64,000 nt of DNA, from positions 936,001 to 1,000,000 of the forward strand of contig JAQFVV010000181.1 in NCBI GenBank assembly GCA_028023455.1, written 5' to 3'. This stretch comes from Epiperipatus broadwayi. Its lineage: Eukaryota > Onychophora > Udeonychophora > Euonychophora > Peripatidae. A program made the position numbers and the translations under genes. The notes under the pieces are model-generated. The model was not told the origin of the DNA and made no database searches. It saw nothing but the letters and a program-made list of their open reading frames with translations. Below, piece after piece: positions 25,032 through 37,842 of this stretch. Position 1 is the stretch's first letter. The number at the start of each line of letters is the position of its first letter.

Positions 25032-25190
25032 CTGAATCATTTACCTGAGTACATTTATACAGACATGGTGCTATAGTTATTTAGTTTTTCTTCACTCTCC
25101 TTCACAAATCACTGAATCATTTACCTGAGTACATTTATACAGACATGGTGCTATAGTTATTTAGTTTTTCTTCATTCTCCTTCACAAATC
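25032..25190. repeat. Recent 80-bp tandem duplication
   Basis: Two adjacent units starting CTGAATCATTTACCTGAG at 25032 and 25112 are almost identical (one CACTC/CATTC difference seen). The near-identity points to a young duplication or an assembly duplication. An overlapping 76-codon frame on the minus strand (25182-25412) is not supported as a gene. Confidence 0.95.
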
Positions 25191-28100
25191 TTTAGTGCTA
25201 CATTCATATGTTTGGACTGGTTTTATGGTAAAAATTAAATACTGACTCTTCATTTGAAAAAAATCTACAGAGATTAGTCGTTTACAGAACAGTCCAAGGG
25301 CTCTGACTGGTGATTTTTTTGGTTTTAGGTAAATCTTCAAACTTATGAACTTTATATTGTTACTTATGATCAGGTAAAAAAATTCTATTATTTCTCTTGT
25401 AGATTTGAACATTTGTGATTTTTACAAAATGTTTATATAATGATTATTAAAAAAGAAATATATTTATGTTTCGTTTCATTTTTAAAAATAGAAGAAAATC
25501 AAAATAGTGATAAAAAGGAAACTATATTTATTTGGCTCTGTGAAACCTTTCAAAGACAGTCATATAGAATTTTTTATAATATTTTAGTAATTATAAATGC
25601 CATTGTAGACTTTATAACAGAATTTCATAAGGTTATCATGATTTGAAAATTTGTTCAGGTTTTACAAATCAAATAACAAAGATTTCTGTTAAAATACCAT
25701 GTTAAACAACTAGCCAAATAAATGAAAACTATTGTTCTCTTCATTTATAAATGCATATTTCTAATATCTCTTGTATAATTTATTGAATTCTAATATGTAA
25801 TGATTTAATACTAAAAATGATCCTTGAATTTTGACAAAAAGTGCCACCAAAGTAAATACTAGGCTTGTTATAGTGTAAGAGGATTTGCATGAAATAAACA
25901 ATGGAAATTAAGAGATTATATTATATTCATGTAAACAGAGATAATTTTAACTTTTGATACTGCCAAAACACAACCATCAATTACTATTTGATTATCCTAA
26001 GACTAAACAGTTTCCTCTCTTAATCTATATAACTCTTTTGTCAAGAATTTAGATTAACTCAAAGGGACCCTTTCATTTTATTTAAACCTCACAACAAAAG
26101 AGCTAATATATAGTATAATGGAGAAAACTTGTTTACCCTTGAGACTTCAATTAGTAACTGATGGTTTCCTAGCAATATCTAAAGGTAAATATGTATCTAT
26201 TTATAGTCTTATAATATCCATTGTTTACTTCAGGAGTGGTAAACTTAAATAGAGTTTCAAGTAATAATAGCATTAAATGTACAGGCGATATTATAAAGCA
26301 TAATGTTAATTTTTGATGAAGTGGAAGTTAACAGTTCACTCGCTAGATAATTTAGATCCCAGTAGGTAAGATAGTCAGCAATATTATTGCAACTATCAAA
26401 TGATTATAATTATATACTAAAATAACTTTTTTTTGACAATCATCAAAGAAAGACTATCAAATAAAGATCACTTTCTGTTTAATGTAAAACATAGTCATGA
26501 ATTAATAAATTTGACAGCTTAAATATAGTATTCTCTTGGTTACATCTTTATCTAGCCATTTCATCATAGTTGCATGCTACTAAGACTTTCTGGGCGATGC
26601 TCATATAAGAATGCAAGTTATTTCCAGATAATAATTCTTCCAGGACAATATATCTCATACAATTTCAAATATAGATTTAAAAACAAGAAAGATAGGCTGC
26701 ACACAAACCATAGCTTCCCAATCATGTGATTTAAATATTGAGTCTTTGGTCCCTTCTGAATAAGTCAATATCCTCAGTGATAGTTCTCTAAAATTTTGAA
26801 GATTTTTTTCACAAACATTGGCTTATTAATGTTATAAGTACTCTTCAAATTTAGCTACAGAAATGGTAATGTGTTCACATTATTTTGTTTATACATATAT
26901 TAAAAATAATATCAAGAAATGTCTGAATTTCCACACCAGAAATGATAGTATAGCAAAAATTGTAACTTAGTTTGATTTCAAAATTTGAATACATTCACAA
27001 ATATATGGAGTTTAACATAATAATGTGACACCGCACACATATCACACAAACAAAAATTAATCACATATATGAAAAATTATTTCTAAATATATATATATGC
27101 AATAAAAAGTAAATGTTTTACACATCATTTTCAGTATACCTCTATTTATGTTAGGTTCAAATCGCCAACCTCTTAAAAATAAATAATAATTAAATCAAAT
27201 CGATTCGGGACTGTGCGGTAGATGAAACAAACGATTCCATTTCAATTGGCGTAAAATCCATTATAATATAAAATAAAAAAAAAAGATGGAAAAAAAAATG
27301 ATTAAGCTTTTTTAAAAAATAAATTTAGAATTTCACTTATATCATGCACATGCAAGATGTTTTTTGAATCATTAGCCACGATATAATTTTATGGAAAAAA
27401 AGTATATATATCTTTTTTAACATCATCAACAACAAAAAATTGACATATACCGCCAATATTACAGATATTTTTGCTCGATACTTTACATTACTACCTATAT
27501 TGTTAATTTATATTATATTGGTCAAAAATACTATATATCCATACGGTTTAATCTATGTAAAAAGTAAAATGGGGTTTTAAATTTAATCTCCATCAGGATT
27601 TGGATCAATTTGATAATACATAGAGCTCTATTAATACTATGAAGTTTTTTATTGCAATAAAATTATTAAAAGTTAAACTCATGCATGTGTGTATATATAT
27701 ACTTCGAAAACAATAATGTAAACTGGATCAATTAGTACTTATATAGTCACTAATATGTTTAAAATACTTTTACTTTCAGAAATTTAAAACTGACATCACT
27801 TATTAATTTAAAAGAAACTAATGTCACTTATCGCTAATTCTTAAAATTTGAAGCATTAAAACATCAAAAAAGAGACAGGAAATCCAATTAATATTGACAG
27901 ACAAGTTAGCGCAAAATATATTCAATTAATGAATTTTACACGCACACACAAACATATATATATATATATATTCAAAAAGTACAAACTAATTTTCGTTCTT
28001 AAAAATATTAAGCTTTTTTTGTGATTAATATTTTCAGATGGTATTTAGAAAAATTAATTTTGTCATTTTGATTTCAATTAACATTTTTTATAATTAAAAG

Positions 28101-29556
28101 AGTTATTTAGAAAATTTCAAATAACCCTGTACAACACAGTTAACTGTCAAGTACTCTATGGAAAGGAATAAAAAAGATATAAGGGTTTTGCATTCTCAAG
28201 ACAAAAATAGATAGAATAATATAGACATTATTTTAGGTTCAAAAATAACAGTTTATAAGTAGCATTTTAGTAAATAATTGATGAGAGTAAAAAATTATTC
28301 AAAAATCAAGGCTACTCAAAATACATGACAACTAGTAATCATACTGATATAAAAGAAAAAAAATACAGAAAGTCGAGAAAATCAATAGAAAGAAGTTAAA
28401 ACACTTTATAATAATAACAAATAATTAAAATATTTTAGCAAATAAAAGAAAAGATGATAATATTGCAGACTTCTATAACACTGCAGATATCATTAAGTGA
28501 TGCTTAAAAATATATATTTGGGTTAAAGATAATGTCTAGATTAATAAATGACTAGTAAAAGTTATTAGTATATTTCAATAAAGTGTGTTGTCTCAAAGTT
28601 GTGAATGTAGAAGGTTTGAAACCTATCAATAAAAATATAGCAATTTGCTATTTATGTATATATATTGAACAAATAATGAAGATATATGTAAGAGAATGTG
28701 ATATGGGATGCCACGATTTTTAAAAGTTTGGATATACCTATGATGGTTTGAAGGCTATTCTATTTTGTTTTTAAAAATAGTGGTAACAGTAACGTGGAAA
28801 AACCCATAGAAAAACAGATATCTTGATTTCCTTAATCTTTCCAGTTGACTTAAGATATCCATTTTTGGATTCTTGATTTTTTCATAGTAATATAAGTTGC
28901 AGCCATGATTCTAATTGAAAATGTTTGTACCTATAAATTTTATGTAGAATCGTTAAAAAAATCTTTTAACTGTCTAAAAATATAGCAAAATAAATGAGAA
29001 GGTGAAAGTAAACTAGTAGTTAATAATTTTTTGTAGTCTTCTGTGCAACTTATTCTTGTTGTGCTGGAAAGAAATCCATACAGCAATTTTATTTTTCCAA
29101 ATTTGGATTATTATATTATATTATTTACATGAAATTATTTAGAATTAAAAAAAGTTTACTAAGAGCTTATTTAATTGATCATAAAAAACTTGTAATTTAT
29201 CATTAGTACAACAGTAACAAAATTAACTTGTTGTATATTGTCAAAACATAATCACAGTTAATTTAAAAAATAAATATTCTGATATATTAAAAAATGCATT
29301 TAATGCATTCTGTGTTTACATATTGTAATCAGTATTTAAGGCTTTTTTTTTTTACAATATGTACTATGCAGATTTAAATAAGGATCACGTTATATACAAA
29401 TATGCTAACTGTGGCACTTTTTTTTTTGTCACAAGATGTCACATTTTATTAAATGCTGTAGACATATTCTTTGAAATGACTTAAAAACTTTTCAATTAGC
29501 TCAGTCGAACTATTTAAATAAATATTAAAGGTATGAATCTTTTTTTATATGTCAAA
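25191..29556. other. AT-rich unique sequence
   Basis: About 4.4 kb without a recognisable gene. A 68-codon frame at 25440-25646 is rich in Ile, Lys and Phe and probably random. A (TA)n run lies at about 27956-27970. A slightly GC-richer island at 27200-27260 has no identified function. Confidence 0.5.
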
Positions 29557-29626
29557 GCATTGACCAGGACCCGAACCCAGGCCGGCTGCTTGGAAGGCAG
29601 CTATGCTACCACTAGGCCAATTTCAG
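29557..29626 (-). pseudogene. tRNA-Gly(TCC)-like sequence (pseudogene or SINE head)
   Basis: Read on the minus strand, the D-arm region (CCTAGTGGTAGCATAG), the anticodon arm CTGCCTTCCAAGCAG (a perfect 4-bp CTGC/GCAG core with anticodon TCC) and a T arm around GGGTTCGGGTCC all resemble tRNA-Gly(TCC). The acceptor stem does not pair properly: the left strand reads CTGAAAT while the right strand is TCAATGC. A functional gene is therefore unlikely. No A-rich tail or downstream SINE body was defined. Confidence 0.7.
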
Positions 29627-30774
29627 TTTATTTGTAAGCAATTTTGCATATATTTTTTTAAAAAAAAAAACGAAAATATATTTATGTTAATAGTTTTATG
29701 CTGAATAATTTTTTTTCCAGTTCTACATTTTTATACTTGTGCAATAACATTTCGAGATATGTTATTTTTAATCTAGATTTAGTGATTTTTGATGATCATA
29801 CAGAGTTCATTATAATGAAATCTTTTTTTCTCTTCAAAATAACAATATGATGATCATTATTTTTTCCACAAGCAAATTACCATTAGTAAAAATATTAATC
29901 CATAAAGATGAGTAAATATAATGCACAGTTTTTAAACTAATAAACATATTTAAAAATTTAATATGGTATTAATATATTTGGTTGTTGTATTCATTAAATG
30001 TGGTTATTTATTATACTGAATGAAACACTTTTTGAGGGGCTTTGTAATCATTCATTAATAATGAAAATGTTTACATTAGATAAATCATTAAAAAGAACTG
30101 ATTGTCTTGCAAAGATGCTAGATTTTAAAATTAATAAAATACTGTATAGTACATCCATTAATCGTATTTTAAGTTTATAACACAAATATTTTGTACATCA
30201 TTAATATTATGTAGTGTATTATTAATAAACATTGTACTGTACAGTTTCAGTATGAAAGTCACTATTTTGCTATATGACTTACTTGAGAAAGTATAGATTC
30301 CAAATGTATCCATAGTGTAAAAGGTTGGGCTTAAGGATGGTTAGGATATGACTGACCTAAGTTAAAAGATGCACTAGCATAAAAATATAATACAGTACAA
30401 AGGATGGTATACTTATTCACAGGGTATTAAAATTTAATTTTGTAAATACATTTTAAATTAATTAAATTGTATTGCTCCATGTACTTAATGGCAATTTATA
30501 TCAGTTGTAATAATTATATATTATTTTCAGATGGTTAAAAATGAGACAATTTCTCTCTCCTGTAATATTTGAATTGTTTTTACAATTTAAACATCATTTA
30601 AAAAATCAGACAAATAATAGACTCAAGTGCTGAATTGGATGGTAAGCAAAAGGTTGGCTTATATACTGTAATGGGATTCAACAATATTAAAAAACTTTGC
30701 AGATTATTCTAAGTCTAATTACTTGTTATTTCACTTTATTAAAACATATTAATCTTTAATATAATTTTCAAGAT
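29627..30774. other. AT-rich unique sequence
   Basis: No supported gene. A 60-codon frame at 29998-30180 is of unremarkable composition. Confidence 0.5.
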
Positions 30775-31025
30775 GCCATTATTCAAGCAGGAGTAAATAT
30801 GATTAATATTTACATATTAATTGTACTCTCGGTCAGACCAAGATTTAATAAAAATATTAAAATGATGGTCACTTTTCCAGCCCAAGGTAACTCTCTCTGG
30901 CTGCATGAAATAGTTCATGGGGATATTTATAATAGGTTTGAATACTAGGGTACCATATAGTCAACTAGACTAGACATCAAGAGACAATGGTAGCATGCTT
31001 CAAGCCTTTGACCCATGACTAGCAA
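30775..31025 (+). repeat. Dispersed repeat, copy 2 (first copy at 10810)
   Basis: About 250 bp that aligns with 10810-11060 in the same orientation. It is followed within 25 bp by a CCAAT/TATA pair, which suggests that the repeat is the upstream part of an LTR or another promoter-bearing element. Confidence 0.75.
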
Positions 31026-31046
31026 GTATTTTAAATGCAGAATTAA

Positions 31047-31080
31047 CCAATAAAATCACTAGATTAGATCAGTATAAAAG
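31047..31080 (+). promoter_or_regulatory. CCAAT plus TATA promoter-like pair
   Basis: CCAAT at 31047-31051 (context TTAACCAATAA) and TATAAAAG at 31073-31080 are 22 bp apart. A GC-richer stretch with GACAGTCAGTG-like sequence follows, where a start site would be expected. The LTR at 46144 has a similarly placed ATTGG and TATAAATA. No coding frame follows, so a decayed LTR promoter is the favoured reading. Confidence 0.3.
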
Positions 31081-33450
31081 CCAAGGTTCAATCAAGTCTA
31101 GGCAGTGACAGTCAGTGTTTGAATTTATTAGTACAGTTTAGTTTGAAATTTATAATTCTTTTTTTAAAATTATAACTGTAGTAATTTTTTATAATAATTA
31201 TTATTATTTTTCTCTTAAAAGTTTTGAAAGTATAATTTTTTATAATTATTTAAAAATAATGTTGGAATAAACACAAAAAGTTCCCTATCAGAAGATTTAG
31301 TTGAAGCTTAATTTAAAACTACAATAATTTTTTATAGAAGATAATAATAGTGGGATAATATGCACCAAATGCTGATGAAAATTTTACAACATGACTGGAG
31401 ACTTATGTAAAAACTTTGAATTTTGTATAACTAATATGGTTAGATTGAATGAACATTTATTTTAATAACTTTGTCTTGTTATAATAAATCTATTTTTCCA
31501 AGGAAATTTAAGTTAACAAATAGGAAACAAATATTTATGAAAAATCATTCTCAAAATGATATTAAATTTGAGATAAGAAAAAGAAAAATTAATATTTTGC
31601 ATTTAAGTTAAAAGCTAATTAGAGATATTTTCTTTTATGATATGCAAGAATAACTGCTTTATTACATAGATGTAAAAGAAACATCTTACTTTTAAATCTA
31701 ATTTAAATGAAGTTACATCTGAGAATGATGTGTTTGAAAGAAAAAACATTTATTTATAATAAAACTAATAAATAAACTATATGATTTGAAATGATTTTAT
31801 TTAAAATAAAGTAACTATAATACATCTGGTTTGAAGATTTACAGTGTATCATTTAATTAATGCTTGGATATTATTTTTAAAAGAAATATCTATTTTTAGT
31901 TAACAAAATATGGATGTCTACTGAAAAAGTGTACTAAATGGATAAATGTTATTTTATATAATATGCTATCAATGAGTTGCTGATGGAAATATAAATATTA
32001 TATATGATATGTCTGCTATATATAAGTTGAAATTACTATGAAATATGTACATAGAGAATATCTTATTTTATATAAAAATGGATCCTTAATTATTGATTTT
32101 ATGGAAGTATTGCATGCCCATATAGACATTCAAGAAAAGGACTGAAATAAACATTAATCTTCCCAGGATGCCCAATATTTTTTCTAATTTTTGTCAGATT
32201 CATTAAATAGCACCGAGAAAGGAGAATAACTTTTGTTCAAAACTTTCTATCTGTAACTAGGTAATGAAGGAAGAATTTTGAGGAGTGTTGAACTTGCAAG
32301 TATATTTTGCTTGTATATTTTACAATGTTAATAAAGTTATTCAGTATGTGGAAAATATAGGATGGTGGTCGAGAGAGTAATTATTATATGATATCCTAGG
32401 TGTTTAATGATATGTTTGAAAGGATGTTATATGTGAGCTATATTGGCCCATTTTGAATTTGTTAAATATATAGATAACAAAGGACTGTATAGTATTTTTC
32501 CATCAACAATTGCATTTCCCTTATAGTCAATAAGAGCTGAAATGAAAGCCAAGACATGAACTTAAGGTGCCTGATAAATATGGACCTTATTTTTTTTTAG
32601 CAGTGTATCCATGATGATGTTTATCTTACTTGTTTATTATTGTTATTAATCCATATCCACACTATAATCACTGTTTATTACCACTGAAATCACATTATAG
32701 AGGATAGTTTTAAAAAATGGTAAAGTAATAACTGAACTGTTAGGAGTTGATAGTTTATGCGAACGCAAAATGAGATATAGAAATAACTTCTATCACAAAT
32801 GATATTGAGATATTTAAGCTTGTTATAATATAAAAATAGGAGAGGAATGATTAATACTCCTATGAATATTATAAATATTAGAGATCATTAAACTAAAATA
32901 AATACATATTTGAATTGGATCAAAGTGAGAGTAATGAAAGAATGATTTGAATGCTACAAGGAATGTAAAAATATAAAAATTAAAAGATATATAAAATATC
33001 AAGCAATATAATTTATTAATAAGTTTTTTTTTAAATTTTCTATAAGAAATATAATCATATTTAAAATAGAAAAAACTTCTGAAGTCATATTTGAAATATT
33101 TTTTTAACACAAATAGTTAGTTTACAAAGAGAGGTATTAATATATTTTTCTTTATTTAAACTTGCTATTATAGAATACTTAAACATAGTGAAATATTAAG
33201 ATAATGCTTTGCGGAATTGCAAAGGAAATATTTTAATAATTTAAAATATTTTTACTTGTGATGAGTTTAGATTGAGGTATTTTAGATCTAAACTTATATT
33301 CCTTAATTACATAATAATAAATATTTTTAAGATATTATAAATGTAGCATTAAGGTTTTAGAAATTAGGATGTTTATTGTTATTATTTTCCCATCACAAAA
33401 CAATAGAATATTATTGTTTTATTAAATAAAATAGTATATTATCATTATTA
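31081..33450. other. AT-rich unique sequence
   Basis: No convincing gene. A 95-codon minus-strand frame at 32823-33110 is dominated by Phe, Tyr, Lys and Ile and looks like AT-driven noise. Confidence 0.5.
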
Positions 33451-34401
33451 CACCTGGATCTCATTTTACGTGATAGATAGGTTCCTCAGAAAACACACGC
33501 AAATGAAATTGCGCAAAAATAGACATAACTTACCTTGAAAAAGGGGGGATATGGACTGTGAGTTTTCAAAATTCATGTAAAAGCAAAGCACCAACGTAAA
33601 ATTACTTTAAAATTTGCGCAAAAAAAATAAAGAAATAAAATATGACTAATAAAAAATTTCAAATTTGAAAAAAATTGATACAAGACAAACTTTTTTTAAC
33701 TATAATATTTAATTTTATTCAAAATAATATATTTTTATGCATAATTTACAGTACAATAATTTACATTTTTTTATACATGTTTTAATTATTATCACTATTT
33801 GCCAATAAACAGGTTCGTTTGCAAACTGGTAAGAAATCAGATTCTTCACAAGAGGAAATACAGCTAGCGCCAACTTCACATCACATTAATTTCAGGTCGC
33901 CTTAAGTATTTTTTAAATTGTTAATTACAATTAAAAAATCAGATTTTAATTTTTAATTGTCAAATTTAATTGTGCCCACTGCTATTACTCATCTTTTAAA
34001 AATAAACTTACGGACACTAAATGATTAATAATTGATTACGTTCTTTTTTAAAAAGCAAAAACAGAATGTGATTTAAAATGCAAAATTAACATGCACAATG
34101 TTTGAACAAATTTACATTATAATCTTGTAAAATTTAATGTGTGTATACATAAAATGTGGAAATCATGATTTTAATTTCATTATTGCATAAAATCTTACTA
34201 TTATAAAGTGCTGAAAATATTGAAATTACTAAGATGAAAGTCAAATTCCAATAATCTGCTATTACTTTCAATATGACGTAAGTGCGCAAAATTTATTATT
34301 TAAAGTAATAGCGCATTATCGGAGTTCGACTTCCGAAGAAACATGAATCGTGTAACTTCAAAATCGCATTAAATAAATCCGCGTAAAACGAGACCCAAGT
34401 G
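33451..34401. mobile_element. pogo/Tigger-like DNA transposon remnant with TA target site
   Basis: A 951-bp segment has inverted termini. The left end reads CACCTGGATCTCATTTTACG and the right end, reverse-complemented, reads CACTTGGGTCTCGTTTTACG (16 of the first 20 positions agree). It is flanked by TA on both sides (33449-33450 and 34402-34403). The CTCGTTTTA-type terminus with a TA duplication resembles pogo/Tigger-group Tc1/mariner elements. The interior has no transposase frame and contains several GCGCAAAA-like words. It is a non-autonomous or decayed copy. Confidence 0.75.
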
Positions 34402-34403
34402 TA

Positions 34404-37400
34404 TTATAAGATTTGTAATATTTTTAGATATGGAATGAAGACTATCTTATTTACTTGTAATATATGTTGTATAACTAACTATTTTAATGTTAAATAATGT
34501 TAATTTTTTTTTTATATTACAGTTTGTAAATATTTTTTTTTAAATTTTTATAATTTTATTGCATAATAGTTATAAGGTTGCTCAAATATAATAAAATTAT
34601 TAATGTTTTTTAATTACTTTGTTGTTGGAGTTTTAATTTATCTGGGTGTCATTCTTTGATTCTTCCTTTCACATGCATGATCCATAAGCAATGGAAATTC
34701 ATGGAAAATAATATCAAATAATTAAGATTCAACAAATATTTAAATTAGTTTACAACAATTAAATTTTAAAAAAAATACACAATTCAGAATTATTTCTGAA
34801 AATAAGTGAAAATAAAAATTATATATTGATGGATAATCAAAAAGATCATATAGAATCATAGAAAAGTATTTATTTACCTTTTCAAAACAATCATAGTTGA
34901 TAAATTCTTGTCGAGTCTTCTTAGACAAAATTACAAATATCAATACATAAAAAGTATTACATTGATAATATTTATCATAGCAATAAATCCTAATATATTA
35001 TTTCTGTGTTTTCAAATTCATCATCTACTAAACAGTTGTGGTTTTCAAATACATTTCAATATGATAAAATTTGTATGTGCATGTATATTACAAAAATGGA
35101 GTAAAGATGTCAAACATTTAAATAAAATTGCCCTCAAGTACACTGAATATTATGATTATCTAATCATAGAAACAAAAGCTGGATTTCACATCATTGTCTT
35201 GCCATCATAACTATCAACACAGTAAATAATAAACCCTAAATACAAAAAAACTCACCGTAAGCAATTCATACATATAGTATTACAAATATTAAGGGAATAC
35301 AAAAATGTACATAATTCAAAATGCATGTTACTAAGATTAAAAGAGCAATTCAAATTTAACATACTAATAAAGATGTGTTGTGGTCCAACAAGTTCTGATA
35401 AACCACAACAAGATACATAGAAAGAACACATATATCCATGGAAAATAAATCAAGCATCTATATCTAAAATATGTGAACATTTATATTATAAGAATTATTT
35501 CTGTAAAAAATATATCACGTTCATATTTTTTTATTAAAATGGCAAGCAAATCCAAAACTTAACAGAATGTAAATAAGATGACAATTCAGAATTATTATAT
35601 TCTTACATATATTTTAAAATACTTCCTCTTGATTATATTTTATTTTTTCCAATTGAAAGGCATCTTAATAAAATAATATTAATCGAAAATACATACATAG
35701 TTGTCTATCTATTTCTAATATTCAAAAACTGTGGACAATAAGTTTCTTTCTTTCCTTCTGGAATTTCAAACCATATTCAAAATAATAATGTAATAAAAAT
35801 GCATATGAAAGTATACAGTGAAAAATATGTAAATTACAATGTACTCTGTTCAAATAAACATTAAGCCATTATCATATTAACAGAATAACAATGAAAACAA
35901 AAAAAAATTCAAAGAATTTTGTCTGTTTTAAGCATAAAGCGTACAAAATATCAATAATATTTTTTCCCATTTAGACTTTAGATAGTAATAATCAAAAAAT
36001 ACCTATGCTAGGGTACATTAATTTGAATTCCACCAGACACATTTTTCTCCATTGCAAGGCAAATTGTAAATAACTATTACCAGAACAATATATTTAAATA
36101 CAGTTCCCAAATAATTACTCACTAATAGTTGATTTCACTAATCTATGGGCATTTGTACAGAATCAGAGATTTTGCAAGTAAATAAAAAATTTAGGCAAGA
36201 TAAATAATTAACATTCATTAGCAATTGGGTAGTGAAAAACAATTAAGAAATAAAGAAAGTTTGATATTAGTAAATAAGCAAACTATTATATGATAATCTT
36301 TCCAAACAAAATAGAGAATGATAAATGTAAACTGGATAACAAATATAAATGTAAAATATAGATGACAAAGTAAATTAGTTGGAAATAATAAGACTATCGC
36401 CTTATTTTCTTTCTTCAGAATTAATTTGACATTAAGTAAGATTTATGGAATTTTAATGGAAACACATATACTGGAATATTATGAACTTATAATGTACAAC
36501 AAAAATGTATTAAAAAATACATAAATGTTGGCTATTAAATTTAGATAGCCAATTATAAAATGGAGTTTAAAGAAACATGAGCAATTTAATAATTTATAGT
36601 TAAACAATTTACATTCAATGCATACACTTAATTTTGAATATTCCATGTGATGCACAAATATAAAGGTTTTAATGATTCACAGCTCATATAAAACTTAATA
36701 AAATAATATTACAAATAAATATTTCATTTTCTTCTAATGCATGACCAGTCAAATATAAAGAAGAGAGTGAGACAAATAGAATAGTTTAAATAATTAGAAA
36801 TGCATAAAATTTAATAACATGGATTGATACAAAGATAAATATTGTAAGATATAGGTATTTAATCCCCCCAAAATTACTGGTAACTATTAAAACATGAAAT
36901 AAATATAATAAATTTTACTCATTTATAAAAAAAAAACATAAATTCTATAGCAAAATACACTGATACAAAGTAAATATTGATTGCAATCATTTGAAATAAA
37001 ACTTAAATAAACATAATTAGCTTCTAAAAATTTTGCTGATGAGTAAATCAAAGATGATGTATAATAAATTCTATAACTTATAGGAGAATAGTTCTTAATT
37101 GTACATCTAATTTAATCATATAACTAATTATTTATTTATCTAGCATTGTGGATTTTTTTTTTTTTGTAATAGTCATAGAAGAATCACCCTGACATATGCA
37201 GTGAAAAAAATTATAAAGCTGAGGAATACTTTTTATAAATCGTTACAATGAATGTTTTGTGGTTATTCCATTATGTTTATTTAATTTAATCCTAAATTTC
37301 CATGGTAAATAATTTTTATGGCATAATGTAAAAATATACATAAAATGGAAGATCTTGTGATGCACATAAACTGGTATGAGTGATCACTAAAATGGATCTA

Positions 37401-37842
37401 ATTAAAAAAATATTCAGTAGTATTAAATATCTATCCTCAAAATGTGAGGTGAAGAATGAAGCAAAACAATAATTTGTGATTAAACAGTTCAGAATCAGTA
37501 CACAAATCTAATTTTAAAATCTAAAAATAAACTATTCTTAAGACATATCATAGGAATAAAAATGGATATGGTAGAATTATTAACTTGTAAAGCATAGAAA
37601 TTGAAATAATAAATAAGCAAAATAATAAACTTAATTTAAGTAGACTATAGAAATATATAAAATAAGTAAAATTATAGTTACAGATATAAATTTTTCTATT
37701 TTCTTACATGTTAGGGAAATTTAAAGAATAGTAACAAAAATATACAGGCAGGCATCTACTAAATTCTAGTCAGTCATTTTATATGTTAAAAATACTGGCA
37801 TTTTCTTTTAAATAATTTTTACTTTTGAAACACACACACACG
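34404..37842. other. AT-rich unique sequence
   Basis: No supported gene. A 100-codon plus-strand frame at 34908-35210 and a 67-codon minus-strand frame at 34740-34943 were examined; neither shows a recognisable domain and the length is near chance for this composition. Confidence 0.45.

Noticed and set aside
29557-29626. Functional tRNA-Gly(TCC) gene
   Set aside because: The anticodon and T arms fit, but the acceptor strands do not pair, so it is called a tRNA-like pseudogene or SINE head.
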